DNA of 61,671 nt from Firmicutes bacterium AM41-11 (lineage in GTDB: Bacteria; Bacillota_I; Bacilli_A; Erysipelotrichales; Erysipelotrichaceae). Shown here in pieces: positions 1 to 8,262 of this stretch. Within the stretch, counting starts at the first letter, position 1; every line of letters starts with the position of its first letter. A program made the position numbers and the translations under genes. The notes under the pieces are model-generated. The model was not told the DNA's origin, made no database searches, and saw nothing but the letters and a program-made list of their open reading frames with translations. Location of the stretch: the NCBI GenBank assembly GCA_003480165.1, contig QUIQ01000010.1:1-61671 (forward strand), given 5' to 3'.

Positions 1-53
1 TTGCCGTAATCATTGCCTTTATTTTCAGTATTGGTATGTATTCCGGTCTATAA
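1..53 (+). CDS. C-terminal end of an unidentified membrane protein (partial)
   Basis: The frame that begins at base 3 reads a short hydrophobic peptide ending in SIGMYSGL and a TAA at 51-53, followed at once by a terminator hairpin. It is the tail of a gene that starts outside the window. The hydrophobic character suggests a last transmembrane helix, but too little is present to name a family. Confidence 0.5.
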   Translation, partial: AVIIAFIFSIGMYSGL

Positions 54-57
54 GATC

Positions 58-100
58 AAGATAGGGAAGGTGGAATGAAAAATTCTATCTTCCTTTTTTT
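58..100 (+). terminator. Intrinsic terminator of the upstream gene
   Basis: AAGATAG at 58-64 pairs with CTATCTT at 85-91 and is followed by a T-rich run, directly after the stop codon at 53. Confidence 0.65.
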
Positions 101-105
101 GTGTC

Positions 106-135
106 TCAACAAAGTTTTCTAATTTATGCTAGAAT
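106..135 (+). promoter_or_regulatory. Promoter of the NUDIX-patatin operon
   Basis: An extended -10 (TG-C-TAGAAT, hexamer 130-135) has a weak -35 (TCAACA, 106-111) at 18 bp. It lies between the preceding terminator and the first gene of the operon. Confidence 0.5.
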
Positions 136-159
136 AATGACATATTGGGGAGAATGCAT

Positions 160-678
160 ATGGCTTTGGAAATGAAACATTGTATGCAATGTGGAAGTGA
201 ATTGGTTTTAAAAGAATTAAAAGACGAAGGGATGGTTCCTTATTGTCCGACCTGTAAGGATTTTCGTTTTCCAGTCTTTAATGTTGCGGTCAGTATGGTT
301 GTTTTAAATGAAACCAAGGATGAAACACTACTTATCAAGCAATACGGAAAAGATAGTTATATTCTGGTTGCGGGATATGTGAATAAAGGCGAAGATGCCG
401 AAGATGCCGTGATTCGGGAAGTGAAAGAAGAGATGGGATTGGATGTGCAGGCTTTGTCATTTAATCACTCCCATTATTTTTCGAAATCGAATACGCTTAT
501 GTTGAATTTCACAGCTATTGTAGAAGGCAAAAGTCATCCCAATTGGGAAATCGATTCGTATGCTTGGTTTCCTTTAGAACAAGCACGGGAAAAGATTCGT
601 TCACAGTCTTTAGCGGAAGCATTTCTTTTAGGCTTTTTAGATGGAAAGTACGATTTTACTTATGCAGACAAGAAATAA
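160..678 (+). CDS. NUDIX hydrolase with N-terminal zinc ribbon
   Basis: A 172-residue protein. Two CxxC pairs (C8, C11, C29, C32) form a zinc ribbon of the kind seen in NADH-pyrophosphatase-like NUDIX proteins. A complete NUDIX box follows (G-x5-E-x7-REVKEE-x-G), which binds Mg2+ and hydrolyses nucleoside-diphosphate-X substrates. I chose the ATG at 160 because GGGGAG (147-152) sits 7 nt upstream; earlier TTG and ATG codons at 145 and 154 are less well placed. The next gene overlaps its 3' end, so the two are probably translationally coupled. The substrate cannot be read from sequence; NAD(H) or a damaged nucleotide is possible. Confidence 0.85.
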   Translation: MALEMKHCMQCGSELVLKELKDEGMVPYCPTCKDFRFPVFNVAVSMVVLNETKDETLLIKQYGKDSYILVAGYVNKGEDAEDAVIREVKEEMGLDVQALSFNHSHYFSKSNTLMLNFTAIVEGKSHPNWEIDSYAWFPLEQAREKIRSQSLAEAFLLGFLDGKYDFTYADKK

Positions 679-1519
679 ACAAAAACGTGATATTGGCTTA
701 GTTTTATGTGGCGGTGGCGCGAAGGGAGCCTATCAAATAGGCGTTTGGAAATACTTAAAAGAAGTTGGCGTAGACCAACGAATTGCCGCAATTAGTGGAG
801 CTTCAATCGGAGCTTTAAACAGTTTGTTGATTGCACAAGATGAATACGATAAAGCTGTCCTACTTTGGAAGAGCTTGCGTCAAGGGGATTTATTTGCGAG
901 TGCCAGTGATTGGAAAGAAATCCGTCAATTGCTCTTGCAGCGGAATTTTTCTTTTTTTACTCAAGATCGTATTTCTTATTTTATCGACAGTGGTCTAGCG
1001 TGTTGGAAACCCAATGCCCTTCCGATGGATTTATATGTCGGTCTTTCTATCGAAAAAGATTTAAGTTTGGATCCTTTATCGAGTGATACGAAATTTCGAG
1101 CCCGAGAATTGTTATTTGAAAGTGAATTTTATAAAATTAATTCCTTAGATAAGGAAGATATTACGAATCTATTATTGGCTTCCAGTGCCATACCGGGGAT
1201 TTATCCTTCTCATACCATTGAAGGAAAGAAAACCGTGGATGGCGGGGTCATTGATAATAGTCCAGTTCGACCTTTGATTGAACAAGGCCTTAAAAAGATT
1301 CTGGTGGTTCATTTAAATGAAGATGGACCCGATGAGAAAATGAAATGGGAAAAGAGTATTGCGGGATTAGATGTGGAAGATGTAATCTTCTATCCCGTAT
1401 ATCCAAGTGAACCTATTTCGTTTTTTGATACCTTTGTCGTCAATAAGGTATTAACGATGGGAAGAATGGATTTGGGCTATGAAGATGCAAAAAATCAGTT
1501 AAGTAAGTTGGGAGAGTGA
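662..1519 (+). CDS. Patatin-like phospholipase
   Basis: A 285-residue protein with all patatin hallmarks: the oxyanion-hole loop GGGAKG near residue 18, the nucleophile elbow GASIG, and the catalytic Asp in DGGVIDNSP. Patatins use a Ser-Asp dyad to release fatty acids from lipids. No signal peptide or membrane segment is seen, so a cytoplasmic or peripheral location is likely. The ATG at 662 lies inside the NUDIX gene (17-nt overlap), which implies coupled translation. The substrate is not determined. Confidence 0.88.
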   Translation: MQTRNKQKRDIGLVLCGGGAKGAYQIGVWKYLKEVGVDQRIAAISGASIGALNSLLIAQDEYDKAVLLWKSLRQGDLFASASDWKEIRQLLLQRNFSFFTQDRISYFIDSGLACWKPNALPMDLYVGLSIEKDLSLDPLSSDTKFRARELLFESEFYKINSLDKEDITNLLLASSAIPGIYPSHTIEGKKTVDGGVIDNSPVRPLIEQGLKKILVVHLNEDGPDEKMKWEKSIAGLDVEDVIFYPVYPSEPISFFDTFVVNKVLTMGRMDLGYEDAKNQLSKLGE

Positions 1520-1524
1520 AAGAT

Positions 1525-2082
1525 ATGCATATTGCAGTGTATTTAGGTTCTTCTTTAGGAAAAGATTCCACCATTCAAGAAGCAACAAAAGCATTAGGCA
1601 CTTGGATTGGTAAAGAAGGACATACTTTGGTTTATGGTGGCGGACAAACCGGTTTGATGGGAATTGTAGCCGATGCTTGTTTAGCCGAAAAGGGAAAAGT
1701 GATTGGGGTTATTCCTACTTTTTTAGAAAAGAAAGAGATTACGCATCATAGTTTGACGGATTTACATGTGGTAGATACGATGGCCGAAAGAAAAACGATG
1801 ATGATTGAATATTCGCAAGCTTTTGTGGCTATTCCGGGTGGCGTTGGAACATTAGAAGAGATTTCCGAGATTATGTCTTTGTTGCACCTGAATCGTTTAC
1901 AGGCACCTTGTGTTTTCTATAATCCAGATCATTTCTATGATCCGATGCATCAATTATTAGAAAATATGGCCGATGGAGGTTTCTTTGATCAGGCCTTTCT
2001 AGAAAAAGTTCATTTTTGTAGCACGATAGAAAAAGTGGAAGATGTCCTAACATCTTATGCAAAGGAGCATTATTATGGATAA
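1525..2082 (+). CDS. LOG-family protein (nucleoside 5'-monophosphate phosphoribohydrolase)
   Basis: A 185-residue protein of the TIGR00730/LOG family, formerly annotated as lysine decarboxylase. The nucleotide-binding signature PGGVGTLEE and the upstream GGGQTGLMG loop are both present. Family members cleave the N-glycosidic bond of (modified) AMP to give ribose 5-phosphate and a base. Start: a GTG at 1516 overlaps the patatin stop, but GGGAGAG at 1510-1516 sits 8 nt before the ATG at 1525, which I prefer. It ends inside the start of the NSS gene. Confidence 0.87.
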   Translation: MHIAVYLGSSLGKDSTIQEATKALGTWIGKEGHTLVYGGGQTGLMGIVADACLAEKGKVIGVIPTFLEKKEITHHSLTDLHVVDTMAERKTMMIEYSQAFVAIPGGVGTLEEISEIMSLLHLNRLQAPCVFYNPDHFYDPMHQLLENMADGGFFDQAFLEKVHFCSTIEKVEDVLTSYAKEHYYG

Positions 2083-3436
2083 GAAGCGAAGTAGTTTTTC
2101 CGGCCGGATTGGCTTTGTCCTGGCGGCAGCAGGTTCGGCTGTTGGATTAGGAAATATTTGGCGTTTCCCTTATTTAGCCGCTAAATACGGTGGGGGAATG
2201 TTCTTATTGGTTTATTTGATTTTAGTGGCAACCTTTGGTTACACGATGATTATGTCAGAAACAACCATTGGTCGTATGAGTAAGAAAAGTCCCGTTGGTG
2301 CCTTCCGCTTTTTCAGTAATGCGAAATGGAGCAAGTTCGGTGGCTGGATCAATGCCATCGTACCAATGTTGATTGTCCCTTATTACAGTGTAATTGGTGG
2401 ATGGGTATGTAAATACTTGTTCGAATACATTAAGGGTAATGTCCAAGGTGTAGCTACGGATACGTACTTTTCTTCTTTTATCAGTAATGGTTCTTCAGTA
2501 GAGCTATGGTTCTTATTGTTTATGGGACTAACGATTTTTGTCATACTGATGGGCGTGGAAAATGGAATTGAAAAAGTATCGAAGATGATGATGCCAATCT
2601 TGATTGTCTTGGCTTTTATCATTGCTGGATATTCTTTAACACGACCTGGCGCTATGATGGGTGTGAAATATTTCTTGGTTCCTGACTTTAAGAATTTTTC
2701 CTGGATGACCGTTGTAACGGCCTTAGGGCAAATGTTCTATTCGCTATCTGTGGCAATGGGTATTTTAATTACCTTTGGTTCTTATATGAAAAAGGAAATT
2801 GATATTGAAAAGAGTACTTCCCAAGTAGAAATCTTTGATACTTTGATTGCGATTTTAGCTGGTTTGATGATTATTCCTGCGGTCTTTGCCTTCAGCAATG
2901 GAGATCAATCTGCTTTGCAGGCAGGACCTTCTTTGATGTTTATTACTTTGCCAAAAGTCTTCGCGTCGATGGGCTTTGGACAAGGTGCTGGTATCTTATT
3001 CTTCTTATTGGTTTTATTAGCTGCACTGACTTCATCTATTGCCTTAGCTGAAAGTGCTGTATCAACCATTGAAGATGAATTATCTTTTTCGCGAACTAAA
3101 TCTTCTTTATTGGTCGCTGGTATTATGGTTCTTTTAGGTAGCCTTTCTTCTTTAGGCTTCGGTCCATTATCTTCAGTTACTTTATTGGGTATGGATTTCT
3201 TAGACTTCTTTGATTTTATTACCAATTCGATCATGATGCCAATTGGTGCCATTTGTACTTGTGTTCTTGTCTTAAAAGCGGTTACGATTCCACGCTTAAC
3301 CAAAGAAATCAAGTCAACTTCTGCTTTTAAACGAGAAAAGATCTATGTGTTTGTTTTGAAATACTTGGCAATTCCTTTTATTCTTGTGATTTTATTTAGT
3401 TCCGTATTTAATGTGTTAGGCATTATATCGATGTGA
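2075..3436 (+). CDS. Sodium-dependent transporter, NSS (SNF) family
   Basis: A 453-residue integral membrane protein with about 11-12 hydrophobic helices. TM1 carries the unwound-helix signature AAAGSAVGLGNIWRFPY, where Na+ and substrate bind in LeuT-fold carriers. Bacterial NSS proteins usually import amino acids with Na+. The ATG at 2075 follows AAAGGAGC and overlaps the LOG gene by 8 nt. A second NSS gene lies at 54.6 kb. Substrate unknown. Confidence 0.9.
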   Translation: MDKKRSSFSGRIGFVLAAAGSAVGLGNIWRFPYLAAKYGGGMFLLVYLILVATFGYTMIMSETTIGRMSKKSPVGAFRFFSNAKWSKFGGWINAIVPMLIVPYYSVIGGWVCKYLFEYIKGNVQGVATDTYFSSFISNGSSVELWFLLFMGLTIFVILMGVENGIEKVSKMMMPILIVLAFIIAGYSLTRPGAMMGVKYFLVPDFKNFSWMTVVTALGQMFYSLSVAMGILITFGSYMKKEIDIEKSTSQVEIFDTLIAILAGLMIIPAVFAFSNGDQSALQAGPSLMFITLPKVFASMGFGQGAGILFFLLVLLAALTSSIALAESAVSTIEDELSFSRTKSSLLVAGIMVLLGSLSSLGFGPLSSVTLLGMDFLDFFDFITNSIMMPIGAICTCVLVLKAVTIPRLTKEIKSTSAFKREKIYVFVLKYLAIPFILVILFSSVFNVLGIISM

Positions 3437-4161
3437 TGAATCGAACAACGCTTATTCAACAATTTGAAGCTTTTGTCAGTCAATATGATTTAAGTGATTC
3501 CCGTGTTTTATTGAAAAAAGAACATAGCTATCGTGTTGCAGAAAATTGTGAGAGATTGGCTAAGGAATTAAATTTGGATGTAGAGTTTGCCTATGCGATG
3601 GGAATCTTGCATGATATCGGACGCTTTGAGCAATTGAAACGCTATCATACCTTTCATGATGCAAAATCATGTAACCATGCCTTTTTAAGTGCTGATTTAT
3701 TGAAAGAGTTTGGTATCCATGATTCAAAGCTGGATTTTTGTATACGCTGGCATAGTGCTTATCAATTGCCAGAATGTGAAGAATCTTTGCGACAAATGGC
3801 AGAACTTTTACGGGATGCGGATAAAATTGATATTATTCGGGTCAATGTCTGTTCAAGTTTTGAGGATATCTATGGCCTTCCAGAAAAAGAGTTGTACCAA
3901 ACTTCCATTAGTCCGGCTGTATGGCAAGATCTATGTGCGCATCAAACGGTGTATCAAGCGCATCGTAAAACCGCAATTGACTTTCGCTTAAGTCATGTAG
4001 CTTTTGTGTATGGATTATATTATCCGCAGAGTAAACAGTTGTTAGATGAACAAGGATCTATCTGTCAGATGTTAGATTTCACAAGTCAGATTCCTTCTGT
4101 GAACCAGCAATTGGATCAACTACGAAAGGAAATTGAACGAACCATTCATAATACAAATTAG
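3436..4161 (+). CDS. HD-domain phosphohydrolase-like protein
   Basis: A 241-residue soluble protein with the metal-binding HD motif in GILHDIGRFEQ (about residue 55) and an upstream metal-ligand His in KKEHSYRVAE; a further H/D pair (RDADKID) lies near residue 125. HD proteins hydrolyse phosphoesters, often nucleotides. The start ATG at 3436 shares a base with the NSS stop (TGATG), so this is the last gene of a tightly coupled five-gene operon. Substrate unknown. Confidence 0.85.
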   Translation: MNRTTLIQQFEAFVSQYDLSDSRVLLKKEHSYRVAENCERLAKELNLDVEFAYAMGILHDIGRFEQLKRYHTFHDAKSCNHAFLSADLLKEFGIHDSKLDFCIRWHSAYQLPECEESLRQMAELLRDADKIDIIRVNVCSSFEDIYGLPEKELYQTSISPAVWQDLCAHQTVYQAHRKTAIDFRLSHVAFVYGLYYPQSKQLLDEQGSICQMLDFTSQIPSVNQQLDQLRKEIERTIHNTN

Positions 4162-4171
4162 TATCATTATG

Positions 4172-4198
4172 CACTTTGTCTATACAAAGTGTTTTTTT
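4172..4198 (+). terminator. Terminator of the NUDIX-to-HD operon
   Basis: CACTTTGT (4172-4179) pairs with ACAAAGTG (4184-4191), followed by seven Ts. It comes 10 nt after the HD stop and abuts the convergent rpoN remnant. Confidence 0.85.
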
Positions 4199-4754
4199 AT
4201 TCCTCGCTTTTGCGCTTTTGTGCACTGAAGTAGAAAAGCTGTTCGCGATATTTCGTGACTGTACGACGGGAAATATGGATATTCTCTTTGGCAAGAATTT
4301 TACGTATAGCCTCATCACTATAAGGGTGGGCTTTATCTTCGTTTTCAATGATCTCTTTCATTTTCTCTTTAATTGTATAAGCTGATATTTCCTTTAACCC
4401 ACTGTGCGAAAAGAGTTGTTTGATTGGATAATACTTGTCATTGTATTCAAAACTTTTTTGGTTGATGGCCCGGGAAATTGTTGAAACGTGAAGCCCACAT
4501 TGTTTCGCTACCATTTCTAACGTACAATAGTTAATTTTTCCATCTTTAAGAAAAAAGTCTTTTTGAATTTGGCATAGTGTATCCATGATTTGAATCAGGG
4601 TTATATTTCTTTTCTGTAGAGCGCTCAATACCTGCTTGGCTTCCTGGCGTAATTGTTTAAGCTCTTCGGTTGGATGTTTCAAATCTTCAAATTGAAGGGA
4701 ATAATCTTGGTTGATGCATTCGAATTCAAACTTGTCATGATACGATACTTTGCT
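4197..4754 (-). pseudogene. rpoN: 5'-truncated sigma-54 gene (DNA-binding domain only)
   Basis: The frame reads about 185 residues matching the C-terminal third of sigma-54: a helix-turn-helix with GLHVSTISRAI, and the RpoN box as ISRRTVTKYREQL close to the C-terminus. The activator-interacting region I and most of the core-binding domain, about 250 residues in an intact protein, are missing. In-frame codons continue upstream from the TTG at 4682 to a TGA at 4757-4755, so there is no convincing start. The break lies at the same place as the truncated + strand gene at 4760-4849. A residual DNA-binding peptide could still be made from the TTG at 4682, but a working sigma factor cannot. Confidence 0.85.
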
Positions 4755-4759
4755 TCAAG

Positions 4760-4849
4760 CTTTTGAAGAAAAAACAAGTGAGTCCGATTGTTCTAATTGT
4801 TGGTATTATCGTCTTGTCTATTGCAGCTTCTGCTATTGGTTTATTGTAA
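4760..4849 (+). pseudogene. C-terminal remnant, probably a mannose-family PTS IID component
   Basis: About 29 codons read LLKKK, then VSPIVLIVGII and end in AIGLL. This resembles the last helix of mannose/fructose-type EIID proteins (a Lys-rich loop, V-x-P, hydrophobic helix, G-x-L end). There is no start codon or upstream body; the frame runs into the rpoN remnant. The family call rests on a short segment. Such operons are classically sigma-54 dependent, which fits the neighbouring rpoN fragment. Confidence 0.5.
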
Positions 4850-4856
4850 TAGAAAT

Positions 4857-4898
4857 AAAAAAGCTCATGCATAAAATTTATGCGATGAGCTTTTTTTA
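4857..4898. terminator. Bidirectional terminator
   Basis: An A-rich run, the AGCTCATGCATAAA / TTTATGCGATGAGCT hairpin and a seven-T run. It serves the IID remnant on the + strand and the PRD regulator gene on the - strand. Confidence 0.85.
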
Positions 4899-6917
4899 TT
4901 CTAGAGCTTGTTGAATATATTGATAGATCTCAGCGGTAGTATTCATATTTGCCAGCTTTTCCAGGGATTTTTTCTTTGAGAAAATTTCAATAATATCGTT
5001 TAAAATGCGAATATGTTTGGTTTGGTCGGTTGCACACATGCCAATAATAATTTGGGCCTGCCTTCCGTTATTGAAAAGAACGGGTTCTTTAAAAGTGGTT
5101 AAGGCAACGTCGATATCATTGACACCTTTGTCGATACTTGAATGGGCTAAAACCAATCCTTCGGATAAGAACATATATAAATGACGTTCTTTTTGATCAT
5201 AGAGAATGGCATCAATGTATTCTTGTGTAATGGATCCATTATCCAGTAATGGCTGACAAGAAGTGATTAAAGCATCTTCCCATTCTACAGCTTCCTGGCA
5301 AATTTGAATGTGCGATAGCTGCAAGTAGTGCAATAAACCCAGTCCATAATCATTTTTAGGAACTTGCTGAACTTGCAGGTGCGAATAATAGTTTTGTAAT
5401 TCATTCTCAAAGGCATCCATCTTGTCTTCGGGAATGTATTTTTTTGCGATGGTTAATAAATCGTTAATTTGAATTCGAGTTTGCGGTTCATTGTACATGC
5501 ATTTGCGTAAAATAGCTACGCGATCTTGATCGGTTAAAATGGGATGTACAATAATTAATTTACTTTCGTTTTCTAATACAACTGTAGAGACAACGACGTC
5601 AAAATTATGATTTGGGGTGTATTGGCTTAATGGTACATTTTGAATTTCGGTTGCCTGCGGGACTAAGTGTTGAATTTCGTTCTTAATCATATTTCCTGTG
5701 CCAATGCCATTGGGACAGATGACAAGAATTCGATAGGTTGCCTGGTTTGGGTTCTTAGGTGTCATAAAAGCCCCAAAATGTAAGGTCAAATAGGCAATTT
5801 CGGCATCGGAAATATCAAAATGAATTTCATCTTTAATCTGTTGAAAGGCCGATTTTGTCAGCTCGAATAATTCCGAATATTCGGTTTGGATGCTTTCCAA
5901 CATGGGATTTCCCAACTGAATTCCATAGCGATAGCGATACATCGAGGTCGATAAGTGGGCGGTTAAAGCACGAATCAACTCATCTTTGTGATCGTATTGA
6001 ATACCAGAAATCTGTTCGAATTTATCTACAAGGAGCGTAGCAATAGTACGCGATTGTTCGCTTTGATCACTGATATTTACGGGTATAGTCTGCAGGCGGG
6101 AACCAAGTAGATGCAAAGATAAGTATAAGATTTCTTTATGATCTAAATCTTGGAAGGTTTTTTGTACTAATTGATATTCTTTGGTGCTTTCGATTTCTTC
6201 TTGGTCCATATCGGTAAAATCAATTTGATATTTTTGATTGTGGATGGAATAGATGAAAGCCGCAAGAGTCGAAAGGGTACCACTTACGTATTCTGCATGA
6301 AGTTCAAATTCAATTTGTCTTAGCTTTGCGAAAATCTCTTTTAAAGCCTGGTTTTGGGCTTCATTTAAAATAGAATTGGCATAATAGTCAAAAAAGGGCG
6401 GGAAGAATAAAAAGAAAATGGCCCGTTTCTTAATCGCATCACCCATGATGCGATACCCAGATTTTAAGGTATAGACAAGATTTAAACCTTGTTTATGGAG
6501 ATAATCCGAAACGACTTTTAAATCAGCAATGATGGTATTTCGACTCACATTGCAGATGTCCATGTAATCTTTAATATAGAGATTTTTATTGCGCAGAATG
6601 GTAATGCACATTTCCAGTCTTTGCCGCTCTTTTGGTGTGTAATTTTGATTGAGCCGGGTTTCCTTTTGACCAAAGAGAATTTCTTGAATTTTTTTCTTAT
6701 ATGTTTCTTCAATAAAGATTCCTTTGGCTCTTTGTTGCTTCATTTCGGGCATGGAGTTGCATCTTAACCAATCGTTGATCTTGTTTAAATCGTAATAAAT
6801 ACTTCTTTTTGATACGCCCATTTGATCGGCAATGGTTTGAACTTTAATAAAACCGGAAGCATAGATAATGGATTGAAGAATTTCTTTACAATGTTTATCG
6901 AGTGGAAACGAAGCCAT
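4896..6917 (-). CDS. PRD-domain transcriptional activator (MtlR/LicR type) with EIIB- and EIIA-like domains
   Basis: A 673-residue regulator. In order: a winged HTH (VQTIADQMGVSKRSIYYDL, residues ~20-45), a second HTH region (~85-130), two PTS regulation domains (~190-400, with conserved His in LYLSLH and LTLHFG), a GatB-like EIIB domain with Cys in VICPNGIGTG (~410), and a C-terminal EIIA domain with the His of LAHSS. Proteins of this class bind DNA according to phosphorylation by HPr and EIIB. No AAA+ domain is present, so it is not a sigma-54 activator. Start: ATG 6917 has AGAAAGGG upstream; a GTG lies at 6926. It is divergent from the PTS genes it probably controls. Confidence 0.92.
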   Translation of the reverse strand: MASFPLDKHCKEILQSIIYASGFIKVQTIADQMGVSKRSIYYDLNKINDWLRCNSMPEMKQQRAKGIFIEETYKKKIQEILFGQKETRLNQNYTPKERQRLEMCITILRNKNLYIKDYMDICNVSRNTIIADLKVVSDYLHKQGLNLVYTLKSGYRIMGDAIKKRAIFFLFFPPFFDYYANSILNEAQNQALKEIFAKLRQIEFELHAEYVSGTLSTLAAFIYSIHNQKYQIDFTDMDQEEIESTKEYQLVQKTFQDLDHKEILYLSLHLLGSRLQTIPVNISDQSEQSRTIATLLVDKFEQISGIQYDHKDELIRALTAHLSTSMYRYRYGIQLGNPMLESIQTEYSELFELTKSAFQQIKDEIHFDISDAEIAYLTLHFGAFMTPKNPNQATYRILVICPNGIGTGNMIKNEIQHLVPQATEIQNVPLSQYTPNHNFDVVVSTVVLENESKLIIVHPILTDQDRVAILRKCMYNEPQTRIQINDLLTIAKKYIPEDKMDAFENELQNYYSHLQVQQVPKNDYGLGLLHYLQLSHIQICQEAVEWEDALITSCQPLLDNGSITQEYIDAILYDQKERHLYMFLSEGLVLAHSSIDKGVNDIDVALTTFKEPVLFNNGRQAQIIIGMCATDQTKHIRILNDIIEIFSKKKSLEKLANMNTTAEIYQYIQQALE

Positions 6918-6918
6918 A

Positions 6919-7566
6919 TTATTCACCCTTTCTGCTAGCTAATTGATTCTTTATTTTATTGTGATATGGTGTTCCTTTTAAATCGTTTTTGGCTTTTTCA
7001 AAATAGAGAAGACTGTTCTTCTTATCTTTATTATACTGATATTGTAAGCCCAATAAATATTCTAAAAGACCTTGTTCTTTACTGTGATTGGGACTTTGTG
7101 CGAGAAGTTCTTTGCATGTTTCTATATCATCCGCTTTTTTCTCAATAAATACACGATATAGGATATCATTATATATTTTTTCTTCATCTTTACAACAAGT
7201 ATCAAGTTGGTCTTTGACCTTTTTTGCCATTTCTTGATTTTCGGTATCTAGGAAATAAAAATAGATACTGTTTGTTAGCTGGTAGCGTTGTTTTTGGGAT
7301 AGCTTCGCATTTAACAGTTCATTGGTTTTTTGGCAGATTTGTTTATCATCTTTGCATTCTAAATAAATCTTTAATTGATTCCAATGGCAGCTGACTTCAC
7401 CAAATAATAAGGTAAAAAGCTTTCCTTCGGTATCTTGTAAGGCAAGATCGTATTGTTTCTTGTTGACGTGCTTTATAAACCGGTTCCAACAAAAAGAGCG
7501 GGCTACATAAGGTATTGCAGCAGCGATTAATGCGATAATAAGAATAAATAAAAGCGATATTGACAT
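6919..7566 (-). CDS. Membrane-anchored helical-repeat (TPR-like) protein
   Basis: A 215-residue protein with one N-terminal transmembrane helix (residues ~3-22), then a highly charged all-helical body with regular Y/L/A spacing (for example YLLGLQYQYNKDKKNSLLYFEKAKNDL) typical of TPR-like repeats. No enzyme motif is visible. It lies upstream of the PRD activator with overlapping spacing, so both should share one transcript that diverges from the PTS operon. A scaffold or sensing role at the membrane is possible but unproven. Confidence 0.6.
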   Translation of the reverse strand: MSISLLFILIIALIAAAIPYVARSFCWNRFIKHVNKKQYDLALQDTEGKLFTLLFGEVSCHWNQLKIYLECKDDKQICQKTNELLNAKLSQKQRYQLTNSIYFYFLDTENQEMAKKVKDQLDTCCKDEEKIYNDILYRVFIEKKADDIETCKELLAQSPNHSKEQGLLEYLLGLQYQYNKDKKNSLLYFEKAKNDLKGTPYHNKIKNQLASRKGE

Positions 7567-7632
7567 AGAATGACCTACTTTCTATAGAACTATAGTAAAG
7601 GAATCGTGAAAGAGAGACAAAACCAATTCACT

Positions 7633-7646
7633 GCACAGAACTGTGC
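7633..7646. promoter_or_regulatory. Palindrome in the divergent PTS intergenic region
   Basis: GCACAG-AA-CTGTGC is a 6-bp-arm inverted repeat that shares the GCACA core with the operator at 7692-7721. It lies between the divergent promoters and may be a second regulator site, possibly for the leftward transcript. Confidence 0.4.
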
Positions 7647-7677
7647 AAAATTTGTGTAAAACGTGTGAAAAACTGCA

Positions 7678-7692
7678 TTGTAATCGGTTTCT
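7678..7692 (+). promoter_or_regulatory. cre site (CcpA) upstream of the PTS operon
   Basis: TTGTAATCGGTTTCT matches the catabolite-responsive element consensus WTGNAANCGNWNNCW at every defined position. It abuts the operator arm at 7692, so CcpA binding would compete with an activator. Confidence 0.6.
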
Positions 7693-7721
7693 TTGTGCTT
7701 TTTGTCCATATTTTGCACAAA
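7692..7721. promoter_or_regulatory. Putative activator operator A (PTS operon)
   Basis: Inverted arms TTTGTGC (7692-7698) and GCACAAA (7715-7721), 16 nt apart. The same arms occur before the transketolase genes at 10461-10498, and both lie exactly 14 nt before an identical 15-bp box. The PRD activator encoded next door is the obvious candidate to bind here (inference). Confidence 0.6.
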
Positions 7722-7735
7722 ACTATGAAAATCTT

Positions 7736-7769
7736 TGGCCTGGTTTTGCCATAGTAAATCCGACATAAT
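7736..7769 (+). promoter_or_regulatory. Promoter A of the PTS operon
   Basis: TGGCCTGGTTTTGCC (7736-7750) followed by CATAAT at 7764-7769. Read as a sigma-A promoter, TGGTTT (7741-7746) is a poor -35 placed 17 bp from the -10, as expected for activator-dependent transcription. The box and the -10 recur with identical spacing at 10513-10546. Confidence 0.6.
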
Positions 7770-7794
7770 GCCATTGTCGAAGGAGGTAAGCAAA

Positions 7795-8244
7795 ATGATA
7801 GAGCAGCTTTTAAAAGAAGAAAATTGTCGTGCTGTACAAGGTGTGAAGGATTGGAAAGAGGCAATCCATCTTTCTCTTGAACCATTGGTAGCTCAAGGCT
7901 ATTGTACCGATCAATACGAACAAGCTGTATTAGATAATACGGCAAAATATGGCGCCTATTATGTTTTGACCGATGACATGGCTTTGATTCATGCATCAAG
8001 TGAAGCTGGGGTAAAAGAAACACAAATGGCTGTGACTGTGTTAAAAGAACCCGTATATTTTACAGAAGATGGCAGTGCTGTTCGCATTTTAATTGCCTTG
8101 GTTGCAAAAGATCAAACGAGTCACATGGATGGAATTGTGGCTGTTTCAACAATCTTTGGCGATGAGGGAAATGTGAATCCCATTTTAGATGCAACAACAG
8201 GAAAAGAAATCTTTGATTTGTTTGTTGAAGCATCCCAAGACTAA
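7795..8244 (+). CDS. PTS EIIA component, ascorbate/fructose-mannitol (EIIA-2) type
   Basis: A 149-residue cytoplasmic phosphocarrier. The active-site His lies in MALIHASSEAGV, and the fold signature continues with TVLKEPVYF and LVAKDQTSHM. It takes phosphate from HPr and passes it to the EIIB proteins encoded downstream. It is close in sequence style to the EIIA domain at the C-terminus of the adjacent activator (AHSS, LKEPV/FKEPV). ATG 7795 follows AGGAGG by 8 nt. First gene of the PTS operon. Confidence 0.92.
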   Translation: MIEQLLKEENCRAVQGVKDWKEAIHLSLEPLVAQGYCTDQYEQAVLDNTAKYGAYYVLTDDMALIHASSEAGVKETQMAVTVLKEPVYFTEDGSAVRILIALVAKDQTSHMDGIVAVSTIFGDEGNVNPILDATTGKEIFDLFVEASQD

Positions 8245-8262
8245 AAGGAGAAAGAGAAAAAT

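Noticed and set aside
7736..7750. TGGCCTGGTTTTGCC (also 10513-10527) as a sigma-54 -24/-12 promoter
   Set aside because: GG and GC are separated by 9 bp instead of the strictly required 10, the local rpoN is truncated, and a -10 hexamer is conserved at sigma-A spacing. The activator-dependent sigma-A reading is preferred, though both are testable by 5' end mapping.
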